DNA from: Jatrophihabitans_A sp035248685
GTDB lineage: Bacteria > Actinomycetota > Actinomycetes > Mycobacteriales > Jatrophihabitantaceae
Assembly: GCA_035248685.1 (NCBI GenBank)
Contig: DATFHF010000080.1
Span: 1-64,000 of the forward strand
DNA length: 64,000 nt
Direction of reading: 5' to 3'
Part shown: one piece after another, positions 1-7,075 of the stretch
Layout: each line of letters starts with the position of its first letter
Numbering within the stretch: the stretch's first letter is position 1
The notes under the pieces: generated by a model
The model's input: only the letters and a program-made list of their open reading frames with translations
What the model was told of the DNA's origin: nothing
Databases searched by the model: none
Position numbers and translations under genes: made by a program

Positions 1-1
1 C

Positions 2-1219
2 ATCCTCACCCTGTTCTCGATGATCCTGCTGATCATCGGCAAGGCCAACGTGGACAAGCTGGTGCCGTTCTACTCACTCGGCGTGTTCACCGGCTTCACG
101 CTGGCCGGCTTCGGGATGGCCAAGTACCACACCATCCACAAAGAGCAGGGCTGGAAGCGCAAGTGGTGGATCAATGCCTCCGGCGGCGCATTATCGCTGA
201 CCATCGTCTTGATCACCGCGGTGGTGAAGTTCACCGAGGGCGCCTGGCTGGTGCTGGCGCTGGCACCGCTGCTGTGGATGCTGCTGATGCGGTTGAACAG
301 CCAATACCGGGCCGAGGCTCGATCGTTGAACCTGGTCACCAGCGCGCTGGGCAAGCGTGGGGTGGGCGTGCCCAACTACGCCCGGCACGTGGTGCTGGTG
401 CTGGTCGACCGGCTGGATCTGGCGGTGGTGCGCGCGCTGCGCTACGCCGGCAGCCTGCGCCCGACCGAGCTGCGCGCGGTGCACGTCTCGCTGGACAGTG
501 CACGGGCCGACGAGTTGCAGCGGGACTGGATCGAGCGTGGCCTGGGTGAGCGGGTTCCGTTGGAGATTGTCGAGTGCCCGGACCGCCGGCTGATCCGGGC
601 GGTTGCCGAGACGGCGCTGAGCGCGGTGGTCGGTGAGCGGGCCGAGGTGACCGTGCTGCTGCCGCGGCGGACCTTCAACCGGCTGTCCCAGCGAATCCTG
701 CACGACCGGACGGCCGACCGGATCGCCGCCGCAATGGCCAAGATCCCGCACGTGTCGGCAACCATCGTGCCGTTCGACACCACGCTGGACGCCGAGCAGG
801 AGCAGGAGCTGGAGCGGCAGCGGGCCAAGGCCAACGAGCGGGCCGCACTCACCGACGAGGCCCGGGCCATCGCGGACGGCGAGCCGGATCCGGCGTCGGC
901 GGTACGCGACGACGAGTTCGACGCGGCAGACCAGAACGGTGTGGTGCCGATCGCTTCGGTGAAATGGAAGCAGCGGGTCACCATCGAGGGCCGGATCAAG
1001 ATCGTCCAGGTGGGCACCGCAGCCGGCAAGTCCTTGGAGGCGCAGGTGTTCGACTCCAGCGGCGGGATGCGGCTGCTGTTCTTCGGACGGACTCGCATTC
1101 CCGGCATCGAACCCGGGTCATTGGTGCGGGTGACCGGGACGGTCGGTGAATACAAGGGGCACCTGGCGCTGGCCAACCCGCGCTACGAACTGCTGCCGGC
1201 CGATGCCAAGCCTCGGTAG
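2..1219 (+). CDS. APC-family permease, C-terminal part, fused to an OB-fold domain (5' end outside window)
   Basis: The frame is open at the left edge, so the N-terminal membrane part is missing. The first ~95 visible codons hold three hydrophobic helices (YSLGVFTGFTLAGFGM, LSLTIVLITAVVKF, WLVLALAPLLWMLL) in the manner of the last helices of APC amino-acid permeases. A soluble ~200-residue region follows (HVVLVLVDRLDLAVVRAL onwards) that looks like the UspA-like tail of such permeases. The last ~80 residues (VTIEGRIKIVQVG ... GSLVRVTGTVGEYKGHLAL) read as a small beta-barrel of the OB-fold type, which in related actinobacteria I know as a separate small protein. The substrate cannot be told. 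The family call is fairly safe; the OB-fold call rests on motif shape. Confidence 0.75.
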   Translation: MLTLFSMILLIIGKANVDKLVPFYSLGVFTGFTLAGFGMAKYHTIHKEQGWKRKWWINASGGALSLTIVLITAVVKFTEGAWLVLALAPLLWMLLMRLNSQYRAEARSLNLVTSALGKRGVGVPNYARHVVLVLVDRLDLAVVRALRYAGSLRPTELRAVHVSLDSARADELQRDWIERGLGERVPLEIVECPDRRLIRAVAETALSAVVGERAEVTVLLPRRTFNRLSQRILHDRTADRIAAAMAKIPHVSATIVPFDTTLDAEQEQELERQRAKANERAALTDEARAIADGEPDPASAVRDDEFDAADQNGVVPIASVKWKQRVTIEGRIKIVQVGTAAGKSLEAQVFDSSGGMRLLFFGRTRIPGIEPGSLVRVTGTVGEYKGHLALANPRYELLPADAKPR

Positions 1220-1277
1220 ACGCCAAGCCTCGGTGACCGGCGGTCCGACCGCCGGGCTACCATGGTCCGGTTGTCCG

Positions 1278-1350
1278 GCCCCCATCGTCTAGCGGCCTAG
1301 GACGCCGCCCTTTCACGGCGGTAGCACGGGTTCGAATCCCGTTGGGGGTA
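1278..1350 (+). tRNA. tRNA-Glu (anticodon TTC)
   Basis: A 73-nt cloverleaf. The acceptor stem GCCCCCA pairs with TGGGGGT (one G-U). The anticodon stem CCGCC/GGCGG encloses the loop CTTTCAC, giving anticodon TTC. The T arm has the GGTTCGAATCC core. The discriminator base is A and the 3' CCA is not encoded. It lies 58 nt after the permease gene. Confidence 0.97.
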
Positions 1351-1355
1351 CCCGC

Positions 1356-1646
1356 TCACCCGTCCGGATCTATCCCCTCATCGCGCAGCCGTTGCCGGGC
1401 CCGCTCGGCTCGTTCACGAGCGCGCGAAGCGTGAGCTCGGTCGGCCTCGGCCCGTTCGAGCAGCTCTTCTCTGCGTGGAGGGTAAGCCTCGGTGAGCGCC
1501 TGCTGCTCGGCCGCGGCAGCGGCCCGGTCCTCGGCGGCGGCCGCCGATTCGTGACGGGCGATCGCATCCCGCTCCCGTTGCACGGCGCGGTCGAAGGCGG
1601 CTTGGGCTTTCTCGCTAGCGGCTCTGGCCTCCGCATCGGCATTCAT
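1356..1646 (-). CDS. Small Ala/Arg/Glu-rich coiled-coil protein
   Basis: 96 residues, very rich in Ala, Arg and Glu, with long charged alpha-helical stretches (RAVQRERDAIARHESAAAAE; ERAEADRAHASRARERAERA) and no membrane segment; probably a coiled coil. The ATG overlaps the stop of the preceding minus-strand gene by four bases (ATGA), so it is the last cistron of the operon starting at 4262. No family is recognised. A second open frame on the same strand covers the region but lacks the coupling signal. The function is unknown; the position suggests an accessory role beside the NRAMP-like transporter and PRC-barrel proteins. Confidence 0.6.
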   Translation of the reverse strand: MNADAEARAASEKAQAAFDRAVQRERDAIARHESAAAAEDRAAAAAEQQALTEAYPPRREELLERAEADRAHASRARERAERARQRLRDEGIDPDG

Positions 1647-1837
1647 GATTGCTGGTCCTCGCCGGGGCCGGCCGAGCCCGGTCGGTCCGACTTCGGACGG
1701 TCGTGCTCCGCGAGCAGCCGGCGCGGTTCGTCAAGGGCGTCACCTCGGCGGCGAAGCACGATAACGGCGAGCGCCACCAGCAGGACGGCGAACAGCAGCC
1801 AGGCGAACAGCAATGCCAGCCCACCGGTCTGCGTCAT
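1643..1837 (-). CDS. Small single-pass membrane protein
   Basis: 64 residues from the ATG that overlaps the upstream stop as ATGA. A longer open frame exists in this phase, but the extra 73 codons would lie antiparallel to nothing and inside the upstream gene. Residues ~5-28 (GLALLFAWLLFAVLLVALAV) form one transmembrane helix, followed by RRR and a hydrophilic tail rich in Arg, Asp and Pro, so the tail is probably cytosolic. It sits between two overlapping genes in a six-cistron operon. No family is recognised. It could help anchor a transporter-associated complex, but this is inferred only from context. Confidence 0.6.
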   Translation of the reverse strand: MTQTGGLALLFAWLLFAVLLVALAVIVLRRRGDALDEPRRLLAEHDRPKSDRPGSAGPGEDQQS

Positions 1838-2172
1838 CGCCGGCTCGCCTGCTCCCGCAGCTTGGCCTGGCTGATCCGCAGCTCGATGCGCTTGGTGCCC
1901 ACCCGGCCGACGTCGGACCAGGCGATCTCGGTCTTGCCCCGCCGCTTGCGAGCGAAGATCGCGCTGAGCGGCCAGGGGCCGGCCATCTCGCCGGTGCCGT
2001 AGCCGAAGCGGTGTCCGAGCGAACTGCGGCCGCACGCCAGGCCAGTCAGCCGGCACGACCAGGTGCCGGCTTTGGGATCGCCGCTGGTTTCGAACCGCAG
2101 GTCGTGCACCTGGCCGAGGTGTATCTCGTCGCTGGTATAGACGTCGCAGCCGAGCAGGTCGGTGGCTCTCAT
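1834..2172 (-). CDS. PRC-barrel-like protein
   Basis: 112 residues. The N-terminus (RATDLLGCDVYTSDEIHLGQ, then VHDLRFE) follows the beta-strand pattern of PRC-barrel proteins, with a conserved 'G-x-V-x-D-L' turn. The C-terminal half (IAWSDVGRVGTKRIELRI) resembles the second part of that fold. It overlaps the next gene upstream by four bases and the one downstream by four bases. PRC-barrels in bacteria bind RNA, ribosome factors or other proteins; here the neighbour is an NRAMP-like transporter. It is a weak paralogue of the product at 2169-2549. The fold call is tentative. Confidence 0.6.
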   Translation of the reverse strand: MRATDLLGCDVYTSDEIHLGQVHDLRFETSGDPKAGTWSCRLTGLACGRSSLGHRFGYGTGEMAGPWPLSAIFARKRRGKTEIAWSDVGRVGTKRIELRISQAKLREQASRR

Positions 2173-2549
2173 GACTGATTACCCGGTATCCGACGGACGA
2201 TCTTGTCCAGCGTCCAATGGAACATGCCCCGGGTCGGAACCTGGTCGGCGTCGGCGCGCAGGGTGATGCCGCGGTGCTCCAGGGTCTCGATCAGCCCTAC
2301 CGGAACCCGATTGGGGTAGGGCTCGTCGTCGGGCCGCAGCCGGCGTCCGATGCTGAACCACCAGAGCCCGAGGTGGTCACCGATCCGCATCCCCAACGCG
2401 GTGGGTCCTGACAGCAGCGCGGTGAGCACCGGGGCGTCGCCGTCGGACAGCTCGAGGTCATCGACCATGCCGACGTCCTGGCCGTCCGCGGAGATCATCA
2501 ACCGATCCAGCAGGGTCTCGTTCGCCCAGATCACCGACGGTTCGGCCAT
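2169..2549 (-). CDS. PRC-barrel-like protein
   Basis: 126 residues. Residues ~10-35 (NETLLDRLMISADGQDVGMV, then DDLEL) have the PRC-barrel signature of a strand, a 'D-G-x-x-V-G-x-V-D-D-L' turn and a strand. A hydrophobic middle (ALLSGPTALGMRIGDHLGLW) and an Arg-rich C-terminus follow. It starts one base after the stop of the NRAMP-like gene and overlaps the downstream PRC-like gene by ATGA, so all are probably made from one transcript with translational coupling. The protein is soluble and has no catalytic motif. Its likely role is regulation or assembly of the neighbouring transporter, inferred only from gene order. Confidence 0.6.
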   Translation of the reverse strand: MAEPSVIWANETLLDRLMISADGQDVGMVDDLELSDGDAPVLTALLSGPTALGMRIGDHLGLWWFSIGRRLRPDDEPYPNRVPVGLIETLEHRGITLRADADQVPTRGMFHWTLDKIVRRIPGNQS

Positions 2550-2550
2550 C

Positions 2551-3780
2551 TCAGAGCCCCGCTTTCGTGGCGAACAACAACGGCAGTGTCACCAATGATG
2601 TGACCACCATGATGGCCAAAAAGGCCATGCCGAGGGTATTCGACAATCCACGGTTGACCCGATCGCCCATGTAGTCGCGGTCATTGGCTACCAGTAGCAC
2701 GGGAAAGTAGGTGAGTGGCACCGCCGCGGCACCGAGCACCACCGAGACCAGTGTGACGGTGATCGGATCGATCGTGGTCAGGATGAAGCCGACGGCCGCG
2801 ATCACCGACGCGAGGCAGATCACGTGGAATCGGGGTGCGGCCGCCGGCCGGTGCATCTTTCCCCAGTTCCAGCCGAAGTATTGCGCGAACATGTATCCGG
2901 TAGACATGGCACATTCGGCACCGGCGGCGAAGGTAGCGGCGAAGAAGCCGATCATCGCGAAGACCAGGCCGGTCACGCCCAATGCCTGCGCGACCGGCAG
3001 CGCCACCTGCCCGAGGTGCGCCACGTCGATGTTGCGCGGCTGAAGCACCGGCACCGCGGTGGCCATGATGGCGATGCTGAGCAGCCCGCCGAGCGGAAAG
3101 CCGATGACGGCATTCATTCGCATCTCGCTGATGCTCTTCGGGGTCCACTTCTCCTCGCGGCCGCCGGAGGAGAAGAACAGCACCTGATAGGGCACCAGGC
3201 AGGCTCCGAACAAGGACACGGCGTAGAAGAAGTAGGTCGGATGGCCCTCGCCGGTGGGGACCGACGGATGTATCGTCCCATGCCACAGTCCGTGCCAGTC
3301 GGTGGGCAGCTTGAACAGGGCGACGACGAATACGATCAAGGCCAGGCCCAGCAGGCCGAACCCGTTCTCCAGCCAGGAGAAGGGCATTCGCCAGATGACC
3401 AGCCACATCGCCAGGCCCACCACGGGCACCCAGATCAGGTAGTTGATACCGGTGACCAGCTGGAGCACCAGGCTGACGCCGGCCAGCTCGGCGGACAGCG
3501 TGAGCAGGTTCAGCACGCCGGAGGCGGCCATGTTCACCAGCGCGGCACGCACCCCGAGGCGTTCTCGGACCGCATGGAAGACGGCCCGGCCGCCGACCGC
3601 GCTGACCCGACCAGCCATCTCTCCGAACACCGTCATCCCGATGGTGCCCAGCACGATCGCCCAGGTCAGCGACATTCCGAACCGTGCCCCGGTGATCCCG
3701 CTGGTGACCAGGTTGCCGATGTCGACGAAGCCGCCGATGGCCGTAACTACGCCCAGTCCCAGCTGGAGGAATTTCTTCAC
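2551..3780 (-). CDS. NRAMP-family divalent metal transporter, divergent metal site
   Basis: 409 residues, about eleven hydrophobic helices, GTG start overlapping the lipoprotein stop (GTGA). Helix 1 carries DIGN (residues 20-23) where classical NRAMP proteins have DPGN. Helix 6 reads ACLVPYQ (193-199) where manganese/iron transporters have A-x-x-M-P-H. The metal-coordinating Met is therefore Val and the His is Tyr. NRAMP relatives with altered helix-6 sites transport other ions (Mg2+ or Al3+ in described subfamilies), so mntH should not be assumed. It is the second cistron of the operon that also encodes the PRC-barrel proteins. The family is confident; the substrate is unknown. Confidence 0.85.
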   Translation of the reverse strand: MKKFLQLGLGVVTAIGGFVDIGNLVTSGITGARFGMSLTWAIVLGTIGMTVFGEMAGRVSAVGGRAVFHAVRERLGVRAALVNMAASGVLNLLTLSAELAGVSLVLQLVTGINYLIWVPVVGLAMWLVIWRMPFSWLENGFGLLGLALIVFVVALFKLPTDWHGLWHGTIHPSVPTGEGHPTYFFYAVSLFGACLVPYQVLFFSSGGREEKWTPKSISEMRMNAVIGFPLGGLLSIAIMATAVPVLQPRNIDVAHLGQVALPVAQALGVTGLVFAMIGFFAATFAAGAECAMSTGYMFAQYFGWNWGKMHRPAAAPRFHVICLASVIAAVGFILTTIDPITVTLVSVVLGAAAVPLTYFPVLLVANDRDYMGDRVNRGLSNTLGMAFLAIMVVTSLVTLPLLFATKAGL

Positions 3781-4262
3781 GGGCTGTCCTGAAGGTCCTG
3801 TACTGCCTTCAGCGTCTTGGCAAGCTGATCCAGCGTCTCTTGCATCGCGCCGTCGTCATTGCGCCGTTGCGCGACCCGCAGATCCGCCAGTTGGCTGGCG
3901 GCCGGCTGGAGGATGTTGTCCGCCTTGGTGCGCAGGTCCACCGAGGCCTGGGTCGGCGGCTGTACCGAGTCGAACGCGGTCAGCACCGATTGCGCGTCCT
4001 GCTCGGCCTGGCTGACCACCTGATCGGTGATGGTGCTGATCATCTTGCCTTGCAGATCGAGTTCAGCAGCCAGCTGGCCGGCTCCGATAATCCCGACCAT
4101 TTTCTTCGCCGACTGAACGACCTTTCCCCGGTACCCGTCGTCATTGAGCGCGGGAGAGACGCAGGCCGAGAGCGTGACGACGGCGAGCAGCACCGCGATG
4201 CTTGCGATCGCCCGTCCCCGTGGCGCCGGCCCGCGGAAGGTACGCACCATCCGAGCTAGCAC
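3777..4262 (-). CDS. Putative lipoprotein, first gene of NRAMP operon
   Basis: 161 residues with an N-terminal export signal: basic start, hydrophobic core IASIAVLLAVVTLSAC, and a lipobox L-S-A-C with the lipidated Cys at residue 34. The mature part is helical and polar (QSVLTAFDSVQPPTQASVDL; TLDQLAKTLKAVQDLQ) with no recognised domain. The start is either GTG at 4262 or an internal ATG at 4250; neither has a clear Shine-Dalgarno sequence. It precedes and overlaps the NRAMP-like gene, so it may act as an extracytoplasmic partner, though this is only inferred. The promoter must lie in 4263-4500. Confidence 0.7.
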   Translation of the reverse strand: MLARMVRTFRGPAPRGRAIASIAVLLAVVTLSACVSPALNDDGYRGKVVQSAKKMVGIIGAGQLAAELDLQGKMISTITDQVVSQAEQDAQSVLTAFDSVQPPTQASVDLRTKADNILQPAASQLADLRVAQRRNDDGAMQETLDQLAKTLKAVQDLQDSP

Positions 4263-4506
4263 GAGGTGAGCCTAGCGTTACCCGCCGATGCCGGCTTGTC
4301 AGGCTGAGGCGCGGGTGGCTGGCTTGTTCGGCCGGCGCCGTCGGGCGCACGGCGATGTGACCTCTGATTTGCGCGTTAGGACGCACAAAATGAGGGGACA
4401 GATCTTCACATCAGCATTCGCCGGTTCCGGCCGCCGGTGGTCCCCGCACAACGCGTACTGGCTGGGACGTAGTAAGGTTGCCAAGCCGCCGCGAGTCGGC
4501 ACACCA
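4263..4506. promoter_or_regulatory. Intergenic region between NRAMP operon and tRNA-Asp
   Basis: 244 bp without a credible gene. It must hold the leftward promoter for the lipoprotein operon and the rightward promoter for tRNA-Asp. A near-perfect inverted repeat, TTTGCGCGT (4368-4376) and ACGCACAAA (4381-4389) with one mismatch and a four-base loop, lies in the middle and could be an operator or a short hairpin. No clear -10/-35 pair can be named with confidence. Confidence 0.35.
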
Positions 4507-4580
4507 GGCCCCGTAGCGCAGTCGGTTAGCGCGCCGCCCTGTCACGGCGGAGGTCGCGGGTTCGAGTCCCGTCGGGGTCG
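4507..4580 (+). tRNA. tRNA-Asp (anticodon GTC)
   Basis: A 74-nt cloverleaf. The acceptor stem GGCCCCG pairs with CGGGGTC (one G-U). The anticodon stem CCGCC/GGCGG encloses CTGTCAC, giving anticodon GTC. The T arm holds GGTTCGAGTCC. The discriminator base is G and no CCA is encoded. A strong hairpin terminator follows within three bases. Confidence 0.97.
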
Positions 4581-4582
4581 CG

Positions 4583-4618
4583 CACGATCCGGTTCCGGTC
4601 CACCGGAACCGGATCGTG
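4583..4618 (+). terminator. Perfect hairpin terminator after tRNA-Asp
   Basis: A 16-bp perfect inverted repeat, CACGATCCGGTTCCGG (4583-4598) with CCGGAACCGGATCGTG (4603-4618), and a loop of at most four bases. It is followed by GCGTTTGTGTC rather than a clean T-tract, as is common in high-GC actinobacteria. It lies three bases after the tRNA and 39 bases before the next start codon, so it separates the two transcripts. Confidence 0.8.
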
Positions 4619-4657
4619 GCGTTTGTGTCGCGCCCTGCCCGTAGCGTGGCCCTCACC

Positions 4658-5380
4658 ATGACCGTGTCGCCGCAGCCGCCCATCCTGCTCGCCGTCGCGC
4701 ACGGCACCACCGACCCGGACGGCCTGGCCGAGGTACGTCGGCTGGTCAACATCGTGCGCACCCGGCGTCCGGAACTGCGGGTGGAGCTGTGCTGGCTGGA
4801 GCGGGCCGAGCCGCTACTAGCCGACGTGTTGGCCGGCCTGGCCGACCCGGTGGTCGTGGTGCCGCTGCTGCTGTCCACCGGCTATCACGTCAAGACCGAC
4901 ATCGCCGCCGCGGTCGCCGGGCGGCCGCAGACGGTGGTAGCCGACCAACTCGGCCCGGATCGGCGGCTCACCCAGGTCGTGTACGAGCGGCTGATGGCCG
5001 GCCGCGAGCCGGACGAGCAGGCCGATGTGGTGCTGTTCGCGGCCGGCTCGTCCGATCCGGAGGCGTTCGGGCAGCTCACCGCCGTTGCCGAGCAGCTGCA
5101 GCAGCGGATCCGGCGGGCCGAAGGCTCGGACCAGCCCAGGGTGTACCCGAGCTTCCTGAGCCCCGAGGACGGCTGGGCGACCGAGCTGCCCGAGGATCCG
5201 GACGTGGCGAACTACCTGCTGGCGCCGGGCCACTTCAACGACCTGTTGCGCACCCAGGCCAGGGCCGGCCTGAACGCCCGTTCGGTGGCCGCTCCGATCG
5301 GCGCCCACCCGCTGGTGGCCAGGGTGATCTGCGACCGCTACGACGAGGCGGCCGGCACGCTGGCCGCCGGTCCTGGCTGA
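4658..5380 (+). CDS. CbiX/SirB-type sirohydrochlorin chelatase family protein
   Basis: 240 residues from ATG 4658. A start at 4616 is also open but would lie inside the terminator hairpin, so it is rejected. The N-terminus ILLAVAHGTTDPDGLAEV is the class II chelatase signature, with the metal-binding His in AHG. A second half-domain begins at ADVVLFAAGSSDPEA, showing the usual internal duplication. VVVPLLLSTGYHVKTDI supplies the second conserved His. The family inserts Co2+ or Fe2+ into sirohydrochlorin (cobalamin or siroheme synthesis) in the cytosol. No other tetrapyrrole gene is visible nearby, so the metal cannot be assigned. Confidence 0.85.
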   Translation: MTVSPQPPILLAVAHGTTDPDGLAEVRRLVNIVRTRRPELRVELCWLERAEPLLADVLAGLADPVVVVPLLLSTGYHVKTDIAAAVAGRPQTVVADQLGPDRRLTQVVYERLMAGREPDEQADVVLFAAGSSDPEAFGQLTAVAEQLQQRIRRAEGSDQPRVYPSFLSPEDGWATELPEDPDVANYLLAPGHFNDLLRTQARAGLNARSVAAPIGAHPLVARVICDRYDEAAGTLAAGPG

Positions 5381-5441
5381 CCGTTGGGTAGACTCTCCGA
5401 CGCTCGCCCAGTTCGGTTCCCTTGACGCGGCGAGTAGGTAC

Positions 5442-5515
5442 GGCCAGGTAGCTCAGTTGGTACGAGCGACCGCCTGAAAAGCGGTAGGTCGGCAGTTCGA
5501 TCCTGCCCCTGGCCA
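5442..5515 (+). tRNA. tRNA-Phe (anticodon GAA)
   Basis: A 74-nt cloverleaf. The acceptor stem GGCCAGG pairs perfectly with CCTGGCC. The anticodon stem ACCGC/GCGGT encloses CTGAAAA, giving anticodon GAA. The T arm has AGTTCGATCCT and the discriminator is A. It is the last chromosomal-type gene before the biosynthetic cluster, whose first stop codon lies 82 bp downstream, so it is a natural candidate for an island border. Confidence 0.97.
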
Positions 5516-5596
5516 CAGTCCCCGGATTTGCTGGGGTCGGTGGGATCTCGACCGACTATCAGCCAGGCGCAAATCGCTCAAATACCCCCAATTGCC

Positions 5597-7075
5597 CTAC
5601 GGGTTGCGGAGTTTCAGCCGCCGGTCGAGCACTCGCAACAGCGGATCGGTCATCGCTGTGGTTACCAATGTCATCAGAACCAAGATGGAAAAGAGCTCGG
5701 TGCCGATGATGCCGAGTGAGCGCCCGAGGGCCAGCACCACCAGTTCCGTCAGTCCCCGACAGTTCATCATGATGCCCAGCGCCAGCGCCTCGGTTCTGGA
5801 GACGCCACTCAGCCTGCCCGCGACGCCGGCCGCGAATGTCTTGCTTGTAATCGCGACGGTCAGCACGGCGACGCAAGGCAGGATAGCCGCCCTGCTGAAG
5901 ACCAGTTCGATATGCGACTGCAGGCCAATCGCGGCGAAGAACAGCGGCAGCAGTACCCAGAGCGTGAAGCCCTCGATCGCCACACGAAAGTCCCGCACTA
6001 AGGCCGAGCCGCGCGGCATCACTAGTCCGGCGAGGAAAGCTCCGAAGATGGCGTGGACGCCCAGCCAGTACGTCAATGACGCGCACCCCAACACAAATCC
6101 AGCGATCAACGCACCGGCCGACAAGCCGCGGCCTCGCCGTTGCAGCATTCGCAGTGCTCGGGACAGAACCGGCCGGCCGACAAACCACATGGCAGCCGCG
6201 AACACGCACGTCGACGTGATGCTGCGGATGACGCCGAGCTGGGAGGTGTTGCGGACCTCTGCAACCACGATGGCCAGCAGGCACCACGCCGTGACGTCGC
6301 CGAAGCCTGCAGCGGCAAGAGCGGTCACCCCCACCGGCGTTCTTTGCAATTCGGTGTCCTGGAGAATCCTGGCCAGCACCGGAAAGGCGGTCACGCTCAT
6401 CGATAGGGCGACGAAGGCCAGGAACGCCCGCTCGCTCACTCCTGCCGGCCAATACCGGTGCTGCAGGCTCAGTCCGAGCACCATGCCGAAACCGAGCGGG
6501 ATCGCGATCGACGCATGACCCACCACCACCGCTCTACGTCTAACACGCCGCAGCATGCCCAACGGCAGTTCTATGCCGACAATGAACATGAAAAAGACGA
6601 CGCCGAGTTGAGACACCGCGCTTACCATCGACACAACACCTGCCGGGAACATCTGCCGTTCCAGGCTGGGCGTGGCGGTGCCGAGCACGGTTGGCCCGAG
6701 CAGCAGGCCGGCGGCGATCTCGCCAATGACCGGTGATAGCCGCAGTACTCGGCATGCCACACCCAGCAGCGCAGCCAACGCCACCACAACTGCGGTTGCC
6801 AGCAGCAGCCGATCGGACGGGTCCGTCAAGGGTGCCGCGACCGGCAGTGTGTCAGCCACCGCCGCCGGATGCTGGCCGCCCGATCGTACGAGCAGCAGCG
6901 CGGCCATGCCGGCCGGCAGCACCACAGTAAAGCCATAGACAACCGCACAATGCCGAAGTGAGGGGAAGCTGCGCGCCGACGAATCCTGCCCTGTTGGGCG
7001 TCCGGTCGTGACGGCTGGGCCGACCGGCAGGGCAAACGCTCGTTGTTCGCCGATCTCCTGTTGTTTCCTGGTCAT
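5597..7075 (-). CDS. CPA2-family cation/H+ antiporter in the biosynthetic operon
   Basis: 492 residues with about twelve hydrophobic helices of the Na+/H+ exchanger fold. The motif VIGEIAAGLLLGPTVLG near residue 140 is typical of CPA2/KefB-like members. The GAFLAGLVMPRG segment and LGIMMNCRGLTELVVLALG match later conserved helices. It acts in the cytoplasmic membrane, exchanging K+ or Na+ for H+. Its ATG overlaps the P450 stop as ATGA, so it is translationally coupled to the end of an operon of NRPS tailoring genes. A role in self-protection or product efflux is possible but unproven; the sequence alone supports only an ion antiporter. Confidence 0.85.
   Translation of the reverse strand: MTRKQQEIGEQRAFALPVGPAVTTGRPTGQDSSARSFPSLRHCAVVYGFTVVLPAGMAALLLVRSGGQHPAAVADTLPVAAPLTDPSDRLLLATAVVVALAALLGVACRVLRLSPVIGEIAAGLLLGPTVLGTATPSLERQMFPAGVVSMVSAVSQLGVVFFMFIVGIELPLGMLRRVRRRAVVVGHASIAIPLGFGMVLGLSLQHRYWPAGVSERAFLAFVALSMSVTAFPVLARILQDTELQRTPVGVTALAAAGFGDVTAWCLLAIVVAEVRNTSQLGVIRSITSTCVFAAAMWFVGRPVLSRALRMLQRRGRGLSAGALIAGFVLGCASLTYWLGVHAIFGAFLAGLVMPRGSALVRDFRVAIEGFTLWVLLPLFFAAIGLQSHIELVFSRAAILPCVAVLTVAITSKTFAAGVAGRLSGVSRTEALALGIMMNCRGLTELVVLALGRSLGIIGTELFSILVLMTLVTTAMTDPLLRVLDRRLKLRNP

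Noticed and set aside
2551..3780. Assigning mntH to the NRAMP-like gene
   Set aside because: The key metal-binding Met and His of helix 6 and the Pro of DPGN are replaced, so the Mn2+ role is not supported.
4616..4657. Upstream start for the chelatase gene
   Set aside because: It falls in the terminator hairpin of tRNA-Asp and lacks a ribosome site; ATG 4658 begins the conserved part.
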